From Oegoconia quadripuncta (Eukaryota > Arthropoda > Insecta > Lepidoptera > Autostichidae), in contig OX438741.1 in NCBI GenBank assembly GCA_949316235.1, positions 38,912,962 through 38,976,961 on the forward strand: 64,000 bases of DNA, written 5' to 3'. Of this stretch, positions 1-10,781 are shown piece after piece. Each line of letters starts with the position of its first letter. Within the stretch, counting starts at the first letter, position 1. The position numbers were made by a program, and so were the translations under genes. A model generated the notes under the pieces. The model did no database searches. It saw nothing but the letters and a program-made list of their open reading frames with translations, and was not told the DNA's origin.

Positions 1-3000
1 CTTAACAAATATTTGTACAGTACATAAATATTTTTCGTTAATCGTAGATACATAAAAGATCTTGCTATGCCATTCCGTAAGTCCACAGGCACAACTTGCA
101 TGTGGACACGGTGAGAACCTAAGCGACTACGAACTGAAAATCCTAGACCACTGGAAATTTTGACCGATGCCGTATAAATAATCATGCATTAGAACGCCCT
201 CAACTAGATAATGTTAGTTACATTCTATGAAACTTGCTGTGTAAACAAACCGCCATATTGAAATTGTCTCTGAATTATGAATTTACTAGTGATGGGCAAG
301 ATTCTTACTTACTCCTTTACTTATGTCAAACCATATCGAATAGTAAAATACCGAAAGTAAAAAACAAGTAGGTACGAGAGAGATCTGCAGATCGTCTTTT
401 GTTTACATAGTAGAATGACACTTTAGAAGAAACATCATCAAAAATTATAAACATTATAATGAATCTACAGCTTACACAATTTTGATACAAAAATGACTAG
501 TCAAAAAGTACTTAGAAATGGGATATCCATCAATAGCCTATTGAAGTCTACTGTTGGACACAAATCTCCCCCATGGCGCGATTGGCATCATTTTCATGGG
601 AAAATTTGCCGTAATCGCCAAGCTGGGCTGGCGTCATCGCGAATAAAAATTTTTTGAAGCTCTGCACCAATGACGCTGCTGTTTTTAAATCTCTTTTGTG
701 ATACCCACAACAAGACACTGGTTGGTCCTCTTCAACTCCACGGGGAACCGCACCAATTAAAAGTGGTTGTAGATGGGAAACAATAGGCTTTCAGTATTCT
801 TTACAACTTAGCAAAAACAAAATGCCAACAGAATTGTGTAACAGGATTTAAAGAGACGTAATTCCTAACAATATTAAATACCAATCCTTTTCGAACGGCA
901 AATTACTGTAGCTCATTCACATAATCTTTACATAGACAACGATTACCGAGGAACCTAGATAAAGTAGTGTAAGGCTCAATCTATTAGACAAATGGGACAC
1001 TAGCCCGAGTCGATACCGCTTTGATTCATTGAAAGGGCTCGCTTCGGAAGTGCCCATGTGGGTATTAGACATACAGTCAAGAACATGGTGAGTCATTCGA
1101 CGTAATTTTGACCAAGAAACCAACTAAGTATACTTGTTAACGATCATTGATGCAATACAAGATGCCGTAAAATGTTTATATACAGTTTCAATATAAGTGG
1201 ATCACTGTTTTTGTATTTAAAGGTCGCTTATACAGGATAATGAACTGGTACCTCAACTGCTTTGAAATAATAATCAGTCTTTATCTAAGACCGCACAGCG
1301 TGTCCAATCAAGTAATTCTATAATTGACATAAAATAGGAATAAAAACTACTGAATAATGAGATGGCTGGCAATTGACGTTTAAAACCCGTCTAAATTAAC
1401 GATACAAGTTGTAGGAACACGGCTATTGGCTAGCTGTGTGGCCAGGTGTACGGTCGGCGTGGGACGCAGCTCTGTACGGTCGTCCGCCTATCTCTACATC
1501 TTAATTACTTAATTAGCCATGCGACTCGCGCACCTCACATCCATCATGCAGCCTCTCGGACAAATACCAGTTACTACAGATTACCTTAGGAAAAAAAATT
1601 ATCACATACAAATCTACCCTACCATACCTATACCTTAACCTTAGTAGGTAATGTGCAGATCGCTACAAGAATGCAAGTAATAGAAACATCTTTTCCCGTT
1701 AGTAAGTCAGAATTGCATTACAAAACAGGCTGTAGATGCGATAATGATTGGATAGTATGTAAACTTTACACTCTTATCAGATTCAGTTGCAAATGATTTT
1801 AGGCTTGTGTTGAAAATGTCCAAGGAAGACTACTACGCAACTGAAGATCGATATTAATAAACGTAAGATAATTGATGTATATAAATTGATTTCATGCTAA
1901 CCGCTAGCCATCACCACTCTCGCAACAAAGTTGCGTAAGAAAAATTTATTCATCCCGGCTCGGTCTCTGCGCCTCGGTGGTACTTGGGAGTGAGTCGGGG
2001 AGAATGTACCGCGGATTATTCCCGCGCGGTAACCGGCTCGCGGTCGTTTCATTTACATTTTAGCCGAAGCCGCGCCGCAGACACTACAGTAATTCAATCG
2101 TGTGAGAGCTCGGAATGCGTGCGAATTGATAGCGGGATTTGGCGGGTACCGACACACTGTTAGCGAGTCTTCTGTACTTCAGGGAAAAAAATAACTAAGG
2201 TGATCTACTCACAGAGGCGTAGCCGTTTGACGGTGCCATAAGTTAAGCACAAAGTATTTTTTATGTAGTTCATCATGATATACTCGTAAAACAACTACCA
2301 AAAACGTAAATAAACCATGTGGGAGCCAAGTTCGATACTACGTGCAAAAGAGCTAAGATTCAAGTTCCTAAATCGGCTGGCAGTAGTTTAGATTTCTGAT
2401 AAGCGAGTCAGTGCATGATAAAATTAGTGATTTTCAAAAGGACAAGAGGTTCTATTATTAAAAATTGGAGTTTCGCCCTTTTCCTCTGCAAATTTTGCTG
2501 ACACACACAGTACATTCATTATAAAGTCGCCGTATATATTGGAAAACAAATTAAGTAAAGCAAACAATATCATATTATCAATAATATTGCATTGAAAACT
2601 TTTCAAGTAAATCTGTATGAAATGTCTTGCGGCGATTGTGGAGACAACGATCACTGGCACCCCTCCTTGGATAGATCGCGCGTGTTTCGTATTTGTTTAC
2701 AGAAAGCGCGTTGCCGCGATCTCGTTATTCAAAACGAAACGATGGCTCGACTCTTTAATAAGGAAATGAAACTTCCGGCTTCACCCCACGTCCTCGAAAA
2801 GGAAACCATGTATGTATTCTGAATGGAAATGAAATCCATGTATTAGACGTTAAGGGAAATAGAGAAACAAACAATTGGACGACGAAATGTGGATTACTGT
2901 TGTGTGGTTACTGTCAAAGAACAGGAGCAAGTCATTTCTTATAGTATGGTGTCATGTGAAGATATTACTGAACCACGGATTGCCTAATTATAAATGAAGC

Positions 3001-4800
3001 ATCCCTCGGCAATGTGAGCTTGACACTTTTTAAATAAAAGAACCATATTCAAAAACGTCTAATAAATTAACAGGACATTGTTTTTATATAATAGTAGATC
3101 AAACATATGCAAAAAGAATTATAATCGTGACAATTATAGAAAAATAAGTAAATCAGTACAAGTTAGCGGGACTAAAAACGATGTAAAAGTGTTTATTATT
3201 ATGGATGGGTTAGAAAATTATATTAGTACATTGTAGATGACGACGTTTCTTTCGCAGAAGTACCTACCAATAATTTAAGTAGTACTACACCATTCTTTAA
3301 GATTTAAGAGATAATTAGTATTGTTGAACAAAAACTACTTGCGACATTTCAGACAGTCTCAATAATCGTAAAGGGATAGATAATAACGAAAGTTGCTTTA
3401 TTAGCAACACTTGCAGTAACTAATGTCTTAATTCAGGCTTAGTTTAGTTGCCGGTACGGTGCTGGTGGTCCAAATGGGTCGTAAAAGCGCAAGCCCCTCG
3501 CGGGTGGTAGCGGGCGAACTAGACGCGTCTGTTTCCTGTCCTAGCCAGCACTCGTGAACAAACAAACACGCACCAGACACACGCGGGGTAACTTAATAAG
3601 CTTTGTGATGTCTGAGATTAACTTTGATTTATTGGGCCTATGGTCATAATTCGATTACAGAAGTATTTTAAGACCATGTGGCGCCTATTGCAGTTTCACC
3701 CGAAGCGACTGTAAGTAACGGGAACTATAAAACTGTTGGTAAATGAAATTAAAATACAAAATTATCACCACTGAATAAGTTTATAAGAGAGAACAGGAAT
3801 AATTTTTCGCTTTGAGAAACTTAGTCCACGATTTTGCTCGGACTCCTGAAAACTTCTTTAGATTTATTCAGTGCCAATTCAACGCTCGGGAGAAATATCA
3901 CGCTAAAACTAATGCAATAAATTATGTGATGGATGACAATAGTGGAGCTTTTTATGTGAAATTTCAAAATGATAATAAACTTGGTCCTGACGTTACGATA
4001 GGAACATCAATATAAGAAACGCCTCGGGTATTGACTGCTATCGTGTCAGACCATCAATTTTGTCAAATTCATTTCTGTTTTTATGATAAAAAAAAACTAG
4101 GCCAGCCACTGACCTCAATATCAAGGGTTGAGGACGAATGACGGATATAGAGCACATAAACGTATTATTCAGCGTGAAACTGAAATCGCAAGAATATAAT
4201 TTTCGGGGTATAATAATTTGCTTGTTTAGTTTACATTGGGTTATAGATGTAGGATTAAGTTGAACCATATGTTCATCATGCAGGGGCTTTGATGTGGGCT
4301 CGTATAGATTTACGATCAATGCACGTTGCCGGTATACGGTAACTACTGAATCCGGTGCCAATGATCCGACATCGTATAGTAATTAAGGATTTATTGATGG
4401 TATATTTCCATCAAGTAAATTGCTATTGTTGATGTTTGCTAAAACGATGGGTATATCACTATTTATCTATCTATCACCGAAGATACCTACTATATTTCAA
4501 ATACTACTTCTGTATTAATTTTAAATGGTTTTGCGATGATAGCATTAAGGAATAATAAAATCCGCATTGACGAACTAGCCTGATGTAGCTCCATTATAAC
4601 GCGTGAATGGATTTGGATGAAATTGGATACAGAGACGGGCGCCTGAAAGGGTTTTGAAATTTGATATACAGACTATGTCCTGTATTAACCCGAAATATAA
4701 AATAAAATAATGAACTAATTAAAAACAGGCGGGGCGATTTTTCAAAATAAAATTTACAAGGGAAAATATGACGTCACTTTTAATGTTACCAGACGTTCAG
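1..4800. other. Host flank without a recognisable gene
   Basis: No reading frame here has a domain I recognise; the frames near 2592-2822 and 3812-4015 are short and matchless. Two CpG-richer patches, about 1960-2180 and 3440-3600, stand out from the AT-rich surroundings and could be promoter or first-exon material. I see no splice pairs that make a convincing exon. Best read as intergenic or intronic DNA with decayed repeats. Confidence 0.5.
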
Positions 4801-4807
4801 AATTTAC

Positions 4808-4945
4808 AGTCTTCCTTTGAGAAGAAGCCCAAACTTAAAGCTACAAGCGATAAGACCGCATTTGTGCACCTGTTAATAATTTTTCACTGTGTATATTTTT
4901 AAGTTGTGTACAATAAATAATTTTTCTTCTTCTTCTTCTTAAAGG
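4808..4945 (+). mobile_element. LINE 3' end fragment with CTT-rich tail
   Basis: Carries the phrase GCGATAAGACCGC followed by a TTGTGCAC stretch, an AATAAATAA signal and a TTC/CTT microsatellite tail. This is the usual 3' end layout of a lepidopteran jockey/CR1-like LINE. Related ends occur at 49540-49640 and 60590-60690. Only the 3' tip is left. Confidence 0.55.
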
Positions 4946-6085
4946 TTGCTCTTTGCAATCAAGGCAACATCTTGATAGTGGATCAATTAATTTTATACAT
5001 TCCTATATCCCTTTACAATTTGCGTTATAGTTGGTATCTGGGCTTTTCTCAACAGCAGGAACTTATTGCAAAATCATTAACTATGGTTGTGTATTAATCC
5101 TTCATCACAAGTTAAAATTTTCATCTTTTGCTTTGCTCGTTGAGAGGTTCCATTCACAATATGGCCCATCAGCAACGTGCCATCAAACTGATCGGAATGA
5201 CCATCGAGATAAACTTGAGGCAAACTCAATCCTTTCGGATAACGTTCTCCCACACCCCTCGCACATAAAACCAATGGAACCAATTCGCTGCGACAAGGTC
5301 ACTAAACAGGATTCTGTCATGTAAATGTAAAACGGTACTTGGTTTGATCATCGCTCTATAAGGTGCCAATGACATCCTTCGAATAAAATGCGTCTAGTTT
5401 ACTATGAGAAAGCAATATATCTAATTAGTGGGTGATTTTTTGCGTTTCGTGGCTTATAACAAAAAAAGGTAATCCCATAAAAGATCACTTTGTAGTCGAC
5501 GTAATCTCTGTTTTGGTTACTTGTATGTTGTGTTTTTTTCTGTGTATGGAAATAAATGGTTGAAATGCTAATTTGTGTAGTGTATCCAACGAAAATTTTT
5601 TTACAGAACTGTCTTAGTATCAAAATGCTAATCCAAAGGTAAATACAAATATTGCATTTTCTTATAAATATTATTTTCTTTGTGGAGTAACTAATGTAAA
5701 CTAACTGAATACAATGCTAGGGGAAAGTCCGCTCTGCTATGATACAAAGAGTAAGTAAACCACAGATTTATTTATTAAGAAACTGACCGAAAACTTAGCC
5801 ATACAAATATAATACAATAAGGTCAACAGTCTTGTGAACTCAATGAGGTATATTTCAATCACGATTTGATTGCTTCATCTGTGTGACTTGAATGAAGGTG
5901 TTATACTAGAAATAAAAGAAAACATCTAAAAATTACAAACAAGTTAGATTTTTTTATAAACTTATTACACATTACTTAAAATAAACGTACGGAACCTTTT
6001 TGACACGAATTCTTCTTTCCGTTCGCCTTTTATTTGAACATGTTATACTTCTTTAGGAAACAGGGCCTTGTTTGGCAAATGGTTT
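4946..6085. other. Host DNA left of the Polinton
   Basis: AT-rich sequence with no recognisable gene, SINE or LINE. The only clear structural event is the Polinton insertion at its right edge. Confidence 0.5.
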
Positions 6086-6091
6086 ATCGTA
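6086..6091. repeat. Left target-site duplication, ATCGTA
   Basis: ATCGTA directly precedes the AG terminus of the Polinton and is repeated exactly at 23979-23984 after the CT terminus. A 6-bp duplication is the hallmark of Polinton integrase. Confidence 0.95.
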
Positions 6092-6499
6092 AGTAGTAAT
6101 ATTATTGGGAAGTCTGGATCAAAACCGATGTGGCTTGACCTCGCTCTGCTCGTTCCGTTCACTCGTTTCACTCGCTCACGTCAGCCACATCAGTTTTGAT
6201 CCTGACTTTCCAATAATATTGGGTTACCTAAGCCGTCCAGTCCAGAAGTATTCTTAGATATTAGCACTCACCATTAAGCTGCTGCAACAGAAATGATCTA
6301 TTTTCACTAATTTTGAACACTAAACTTTTTTACTAACACTAAACTTAAATCATAGCAATGTGTATAACAAAGCATGCACTGTATCAAGACGTAATCAAAT
6401 CCAAAGGTACTGACAATGTGTCTCGTCGAGACGAGCACATAACATTTACCATTTCGTATCCCAGGGTTATACCTTAATACAAAACCATCTCATATACTT
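6092..6499 (+). repeat. Left terminal inverted repeat
   Basis: Starts AGTAGTAATATTATTGGG and matches the reverse complement of 23562-23978 almost base for base. The main difference is a 14-15-bp stretch present only in the right copy (near 23591-23605). In protein-primed replication the TIR ends serve as origins where the terminal protein is attached. Confidence 0.95.
6098..6220. repeat. Imperfect palindrome inside the left TIR
   Basis: AATATTATTGGGAAGTCTGG at the left pairs with CAGGATCAAAACTGATGTGG-type sequence read from the opposite strand at the right, so 6098-6143 and about 6174-6220 are near-complementary arms. The loop is a CTCG/TTCAC-rich segment. The TIR terminus can therefore fold on itself as a single strand. 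Confidence 0.85.
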
Positions 6500-6676
6500 A
6501 CTTGAAGGTTATCTGGTTTTTGATCCCCATACTATTCATTGTTATTTAAAGTTCTTGTAACCTAATAAATTATTTGACAGATCGTTCGGTTGGTTTCTAT
6601 TTAACAATATGTAAGTTTTATTCCCTACAAAGTACTTACTGCAAAATGTCCGTCGGCTTCTGCTCTACATGATAAT

Positions 6677-6686
6677 TATATAAAAG
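6677..6686 (+). promoter_or_regulatory. TATA-box candidate upstream of the ATPase
   Basis: TATATAAAAG lies 87 bp before the ATPase start codon, a normal TATA-to-ATG distance for an insect-type RNA polymerase II gene with a short leader. It could drive the whole rightward block. Inferred from sequence only. Confidence 0.45.
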
Positions 6687-6772
6687 ACAAACATTTGTAG
6701 GAAAATTTTAATTATCACTGAAACGTTGACACGAATAGTTTTTATAAAATTATTTCTGTTTTGTGTTACGAT

Positions 6773-7465
6773 ATGAAATTTATTAAACAACCATGTTCAT
6801 TGCAATTAGAAAGAATTTGTCCAGATTCGCTTCAAAAGACTTCACACCGTCATGGGACACTTTTACCTAGTACCATTCGTTGCATTATTTCTGGGCCTTC
6901 TAACTGCGGAAAAACTAATTTAATGGTAGGCTTGCTATTGCATGAAAACGGTTTAAGATATCGAAATGTATACCTCTATTCCAAGACACTTTATCAACCA
7001 AAGTACTTATTTTTAGAAAATGTGTATCGACAGGTACCTGACGTATCTTTTATAAAGTATCACGAGAATGAAGCGGTCATTAGTCCTGAAGAGGCGGCGT
7101 CTAATTCAGTTATTATCTTTGACGATGTTGCTTGTGAAAATCAGAACCATATTCGTAATTACTTTGCGATGGGTAGACACAAAAATATCGACTGTTTCTA
7201 TTTAAATCAAACTTATAGCAAAATTCCGAAACAGTTAATTCGCGACAACGCTAATCTTATTGTTTTATTTAAACAAGATGATATTAACCTTCGTCATATA
7301 TATGATGAACATGTTAATACAGATATGAATTGGCTGCAGTTTCGAGAGATGTGCACAAATATCTGGAATAAACCATATTCCTACTTAGTAATAAATAAAG
7401 ATTGTGAGAAAAATAAAGGATGTTACAGAATGAAGTTTGACACCTTTGTTGTATTCGACAGTTAA
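6773..7465 (+). CDS. Genome-packaging ATPase (FtsK/HerA, A32-like)
   Basis: 230 residues. Polinton packaging ATPase, which drives viral DNA into the capsid. Walker A is GPSNCGKT at residues 41-48; Walker B is VIIFDD at 113-118. The following FYLNQTYSKIPKQLIRDNAN block (142-161) is the conserved sensor/arginine-finger region of the family. Its length is normal for Polinton ATPases. I chose the ATG at 6773; the frame extends 12 bp upstream only to a TTG, which a eukaryotic message would not normally use. It is the first gene of the rightward block, 63 bp ahead of the next. Confidence 0.95.
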   Translation: MKFIKQPCSLQLERICPDSLQKTSHRHGTLLPSTIRCIISGPSNCGKTNLMVGLLLHENGLRYRNVYLYSKTLYQPKYLFLENVYRQVPDVSFIKYHENEAVISPEEAASNSVIIFDDVACENQNHIRNYFAMGRHKNIDCFYLNQTYSKIPKQLIRDNANLIVLFKQDDINLRHIYDEHVNTDMNWLQFREMCTNIWNKPYSYLVINKDCEKNKGCYRMKFDTFVVFDS

Positions 7466-7528
7466 AGTTTATTTAAATATAACTACTTTACATTTTTTTT
7501 TTCATTATCTTTCGTGACTTAGTCAAAT

Positions 7529-8533
7529 ATGGACAAAGAACAGTCACTGAAGAAACAAATAATAAAGTCGGCTGAATCAGTAAAAAAGAAAATTAAGTTA
7601 ATGAGAGATCTAAAAGATAATAATGATATAGCAATGGAGTCTATGTTTAAACCAATATCTGAGCCGTTAAAGGAAATGGTGCATAAAAATTCTACCAAAA
7701 CAAATACACCATTACCAACAATAAAGAACAAAAAAAGAGGTTATGCTTTTACACCGACAAATACTATCAAGAAACTTAAATTAAGCACTGATGAGTATGA
7801 CGTGGAAAGTGGAAATGAAACAGATAGTAGTTTTAATAATAATGCTGATGTTCGAGATGAAGAAAACAATTATAAAAGTGATGAACAAGAAATAAATTTT
7901 GATAAGAGCGATGAAGAACAATCCAGCACCAATGAAGTATCTTTTGCAACGCCAGATAATAGTACTCCTAGTACCTCCTGGTCTATGTCTTCACAAGCGT
8001 TCGATGAAATTCCGTTTGGTGTAAGACGTGATAGAGGCAAGTTATTCATGGGAACATCACGTGTCTCTATAACAGATAATCATATATCTATTGCCGGTCG
8101 AAGTTATAATAGAACAGCAGGCTTGTTAGAGTTATTGTTTAAAAGAACACCTAATTTAAAATTAATAACCGAAAGTGATAAACGAAATTACAAAATCATA
8201 TTAACTGACACTAATGCTCATAGACGTAATTACGATGCATCAAAACCAGTAAAAAGTAATAAAGGTTTGAAATACACACAAATAATAAAGCCATTATTTA
8301 TAAAGCTATCTAAAAACTGTGTAAGTACTGAGAGTTTGGAAACTCAAGGATCAGGTTTACCTGTAATAAAAAGACTTAACAAAAATGTTGATTACGTGTA
8401 TTGGGATGATCCGAACGAATTAGTTGATCGTTTGAAGTTATTATGGGCATCAAGAGATGCTGGAAATACCGGTCTAGATAATGAAATACTGTCTATAATC
8501 GAGGAACTCAAAGAAAGCGGGTATATCATATAA
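7529..8533 (+). CDS. Polinton-associated protein of unknown function with acidic linker
   Basis: 334 residues. The N-terminal 50 residues are lysine-rich and helical. Residues about 86-150 are an acidic, Ser/Asn-rich disordered linker. From about 158 to the end there is a folded domain with the phrases FGVRRDRGKLFMG, AGLLELLFKRTP and, at the C-terminus, YVYWDDPNELVDRLKLLWAS followed by AGNTGLDNEI. This C-terminal phrase recurs in many arthropod Polinton proteins. It may be the domain Pfam lists as DUF8207 (name from memory, not checked). Biochemical role is unknown; its position between the packaging ATPase and the fibre-like gene suggests a virion or packaging role (inference). Confidence 0.85.
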   Translation: MDKEQSLKKQIIKSAESVKKKIKLMRDLKDNNDIAMESMFKPISEPLKEMVHKNSTKTNTPLPTIKNKKRGYAFTPTNTIKKLKLSTDEYDVESGNETDSSFNNNADVRDEENNYKSDEQEINFDKSDEEQSSTNEVSFATPDNSTPSTSWSMSSQAFDEIPFGVRRDRGKLFMGTSRVSITDNHISIAGRSYNRTAGLLELLFKRTPNLKLITESDKRNYKIILTDTNAHRRNYDASKPVKSNKGLKYTQIIKPLFIKLSKNCVSTESLETQGSGLPVIKRLNKNVDYVYWDDPNELVDRLKLLWASRDAGNTGLDNEILSIIEELKESGYII

Positions 8534-8600
8534 GAATAAAGTACTTTTATAAAATTTATCAGTTTAGTTTCAATTATTGAACAGTGCGGTCAAATGAGAA

Positions 8601-9092
8601 ATGAATATAGACAAATTTGGTCATCACGTTCATAAACGTTTACGGAGGTCCCAACTATCTTATGATCTTAATGAAGTATTAACAAAATCAGATAACGGGG
8701 ATTTCGATTTACATCTAACACGGTTAAGAGGTGTAAAATTTCCGTTATCATCTGATGATGCTGTTAATAAAGAATATGTTGATAATTTATTAATTGATAA
8801 ATTGGAATCAACATCATTTGACAAAAATAATATATTAATGAAATCAAAAACTGGGGAATTTGATTTGCAATCATCGAGACTAAAAGGCGTAAAATTTCCA
8901 GCGACTGCTGATGATGTTGTCAATAAGCAGTATGTTGATACTTTAATTAATAACTTTTGCACAGAGCAACACCTCGTGAACAAACTTAATGAATTTAGAA
9001 CTGGTATTGCAGTATTTGTGGAAAAATTTTTACAAAACTATTATACAAAATTGGAAATAAATGAAATTATGAAAATTGCACAAAATGACTAA
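8601..9092 (+). CDS. Short fibre-like repeat protein
   Basis: 163 residues. It contains two tandem repeats with a period of 52 residues: residues about 27-63 and 79-115. Each has the pattern G-(D/E)-FDL-x3-RL-(R/K)-GVKFP followed by a VNK-x-YVD box. The DAVNKxYVD type of box is typical of trimeric phage and virus fibre shafts. The rest is predicted mostly helical or coiled (about 116-163), including FVEKFLQNYYTK. No signal peptide or membrane segment is visible. Likely role is a trimeric fibre or attachment spike on the capsid vertex; this is inference from repeat style, not homology to a named protein. Its stop overlaps the integrase start by 8 bp. Confidence 0.75.
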   Translation: MNIDKFGHHVHKRLRRSQLSYDLNEVLTKSDNGDFDLHLTRLRGVKFPLSSDDAVNKEYVDNLLIDKLESTSFDKNNILMKSKTGEFDLQSSRLKGVKFPATADDVVNKQYVDTLINNFCTEQHLVNKLNEFRTGIAVFVEKFLQNYYTKLEINEIMKIAQND

Positions 9093-10017
9093 ACAACTAA
9101 TTGTTGATGAGCTTCATAAGTCAGCACGAAAAAACTTTGTCAGGCGTTCTGTTATTTTAAAGGGTATCGATGATTTATGGCAAGCTGATTTGATCGACAT
9201 TCAAAAACTTTCCAATGAAAATAACGGATATAAGTATATTTTGGTTGTAATAGATTGTTTTTCAAAGTATGTTTGGTGCATTCCAGTTAAAACAAAGTCA
9301 AAGATCGATGTAACGAACTCATTTCAATATGTATTGTCAAAGTCGGGTCGTACTCCAATCAATTTGCAAACTGACTTCGGAAAAGAATTTTATAATGATA
9401 AATTTCGTAATTTAATGTCCACATTTAAAATAAATCATTATTCGTCATATTCTACTAAGAAAGCATCCATAGTAGAAAGAGTTATTAGAACGATTAAAAG
9501 CAAACTATACAAATATTTTAGTTTTATCGGAAAATATGAGTGGGTTGGCAAACCTTTGAATACTATTGTTGAATCGTATAATAGCACTACACATAGAATT
9601 ACGAAATACAAGCCCATAAATGTTAGTCGTGCAAATGAAAGTATAATTTTGAGAAACATAATCAATTCTCGACAAATACATAAAATAAAGAAAGCGAAAT
9701 ATAAGGTCGGAGATCAAGTTCGTATTAGCAAATACAAAGGGAGTTTTGAAAAAGGATATACTCCGAACTGGTCTACTGAAATATTTACTGTTACTCATGT
9801 AAATAAAACTAAACCAATCACTTTTAACATCAAGGATCACAGAAATCAAGTAATATTAGGTTCTTTTTATGAACATGAACTTCAAAGAACTAAATATCCA
9901 GATGTGTATTTAATAGAGAAAGTGTTGAAGAAAAAAGGTAATAAAATTTATGTGAAATGGTTAGGTCTTAGTGCAAGTGAAAATAGTTGGATTGATAAGA
10001 AATGTTTATATAAATAG
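9085..10017 (+). CDS. Polinton integrase (retroviral-type, DDE, with chromodomain-like tail)
   Basis: 310 residues from the ATG at 9085; a TTG nine bases upstream is in frame but unlikely as a start. The rve catalytic core has Asp35 in WQADLID, Asp97 in QTDFGKEF and Glu131 in ASIVERVIRT, with 33 residues between the last two, as in other Polinton integrases. A beta-rich DNA-binding region (KVGDQVRISKYKG) follows. The C-terminal IEKVLKKKGNKIYVKWLG and SWID phrase is chromodomain-like and may steer target choice to chromatin. The 6-bp ATCGTA duplication at the element ends is the expected product of this enzyme. The start overlaps the fibre-like stop in ATGACTAA. Confidence 0.95.
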   Translation: MTKQLIVDELHKSARKNFVRRSVILKGIDDLWQADLIDIQKLSNENNGYKYILVVIDCFSKYVWCIPVKTKSKIDVTNSFQYVLSKSGRTPINLQTDFGKEFYNDKFRNLMSTFKINHYSSYSTKKASIVERVIRTIKSKLYKYFSFIGKYEWVGKPLNTIVESYNSTTHRITKYKPINVSRANESIILRNIINSRQIHKIKKAKYKVGDQVRISKYKGSFEKGYTPNWSTEIFTVTHVNKTKPITFNIKDHRNQVILGSFYEHELQRTKYPDVYLIEKVLKKKGNKIYVKWLGLSASENSWIDKKCLYK

Positions 10018-10052
10018 TAATTAAACATTATTGGCACATTATTCTCCTAGTT

Positions 10053-10781
10053 ATGCAAGGAGGAGGGTTTCTCAATAGCGCTATTAATAAATTACCATTT
10101 GAGTTACATTTACCCGGGTATAATTATTGCGGTCCTGGTACACGATTGCAAAAAAGATTGCTTCGTGGCGATAAGGGAATAAATGAGTTAGATGATGCTT
10201 GTATGCATCACGATATAGCATATTCCAATTACACTGATTTAGAAAATCGCCATAAAGCAGACTTGGATTTATTAAACATGTCCAAACGCAGGATTAAGGC
10301 AAAAAATTCGGGAACTGGTGAGAAAATAGCATCCTGGTTAGTAAGCAAAGTAATGAAAACGAAATTAAAAGCTGGTGCTGGTATCAAAGGTTTCAAACAT
10401 ATTGTATCCAAAATACATTCTCAGTTACGAAAACGTAAACCAAAGAGTAACAGTTCAGCGATAAAACTTGCTTTAATTGCTGCTAAGAAATTTTTTCCTA
10501 AAAATATAAGAGTTCGTTTACCTCGCATAATTCCAGTTCCAAAAACTGGTGGTATTTTGCCTTTGATACCAATTTTTGCCGGACTGTCTGCATTGGGGGC
10601 GCTAGCAGGAGGAGCGGCAGGCATTGCGAAGACCGTCAATGATTATAAGTCAGCTCAAAACAGTTTGAAAGAGTCTCAACGTCATAACAGAGCTATAGAG
10701 TCTATTGCCTTGGGAAAGGGTCTTTACATTAAACCGTATAAAAAGGGGAACGGATTATTTTTACCATGCTCAAAAAACTAA
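10053..10781 (+). CDS. Phospholipase A2 fused to adenovirus pX-like core/membrane-active tail
   Basis: 242 residues. The N-terminal phospholipase A2 domain is of the parvovirus VP1 type: calcium loop YCGPGT at 25-30, catalytic DDACMHHDIAY with the His53-Asp54 pair, and a further Asp at 70. Basic, Gly/Ala-containing sequence follows (residues 75-160). Then comes a hydrophobic stretch (about 167-192, Leu/Gly/Ala-rich) and a C-terminal GKGLYIKPYKKGNG motif. This tail resembles adenovirus pX/pVI-type virion proteins as seen in polintoviruses and adintoviruses. Expected to act in the particle and to breach the endosomal membrane (family knowledge plus inference). Its last 16 bp overlap the protease gene. 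Confidence 0.88.
   Translation: MQGGGFLNSAINKLPFELHLPGYNYCGPGTRLQKRLLRGDKGINELDDACMHHDIAYSNYTDLENRHKADLDLLNMSKRRIKAKNSGTGEKIASWLVSKVMKTKLKAGAGIKGFKHIVSKIHSQLRKRKPKSNSSAIKLALIAAKKFFPKNIRVRLPRIIPVPKTGGILPLIPIFAGLSALGALAGGAAGIAKTVNDYKSAQNSLKESQRHNRAIESIALGKGLYIKPYKKGNGLFLPCSKN

Noticed and set aside
1960..2180. CpG-rich block as a host first exon
   Set aside because: No reading frame or splice-site pair supports a gene; left as unassigned.
2592..2822. 76-codon frame with a few Cys
   Set aside because: Short, no recognised family and no supporting context.
3812..4015. 67-codon frame
   Set aside because: It starts at a non-ATG codon, is short and matches nothing I know.
6761..6772. TTG start for the packaging ATPase
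   Set aside because: An in-frame ATG lies 12 bp downstream at 6773, which fits eukaryotic initiation.
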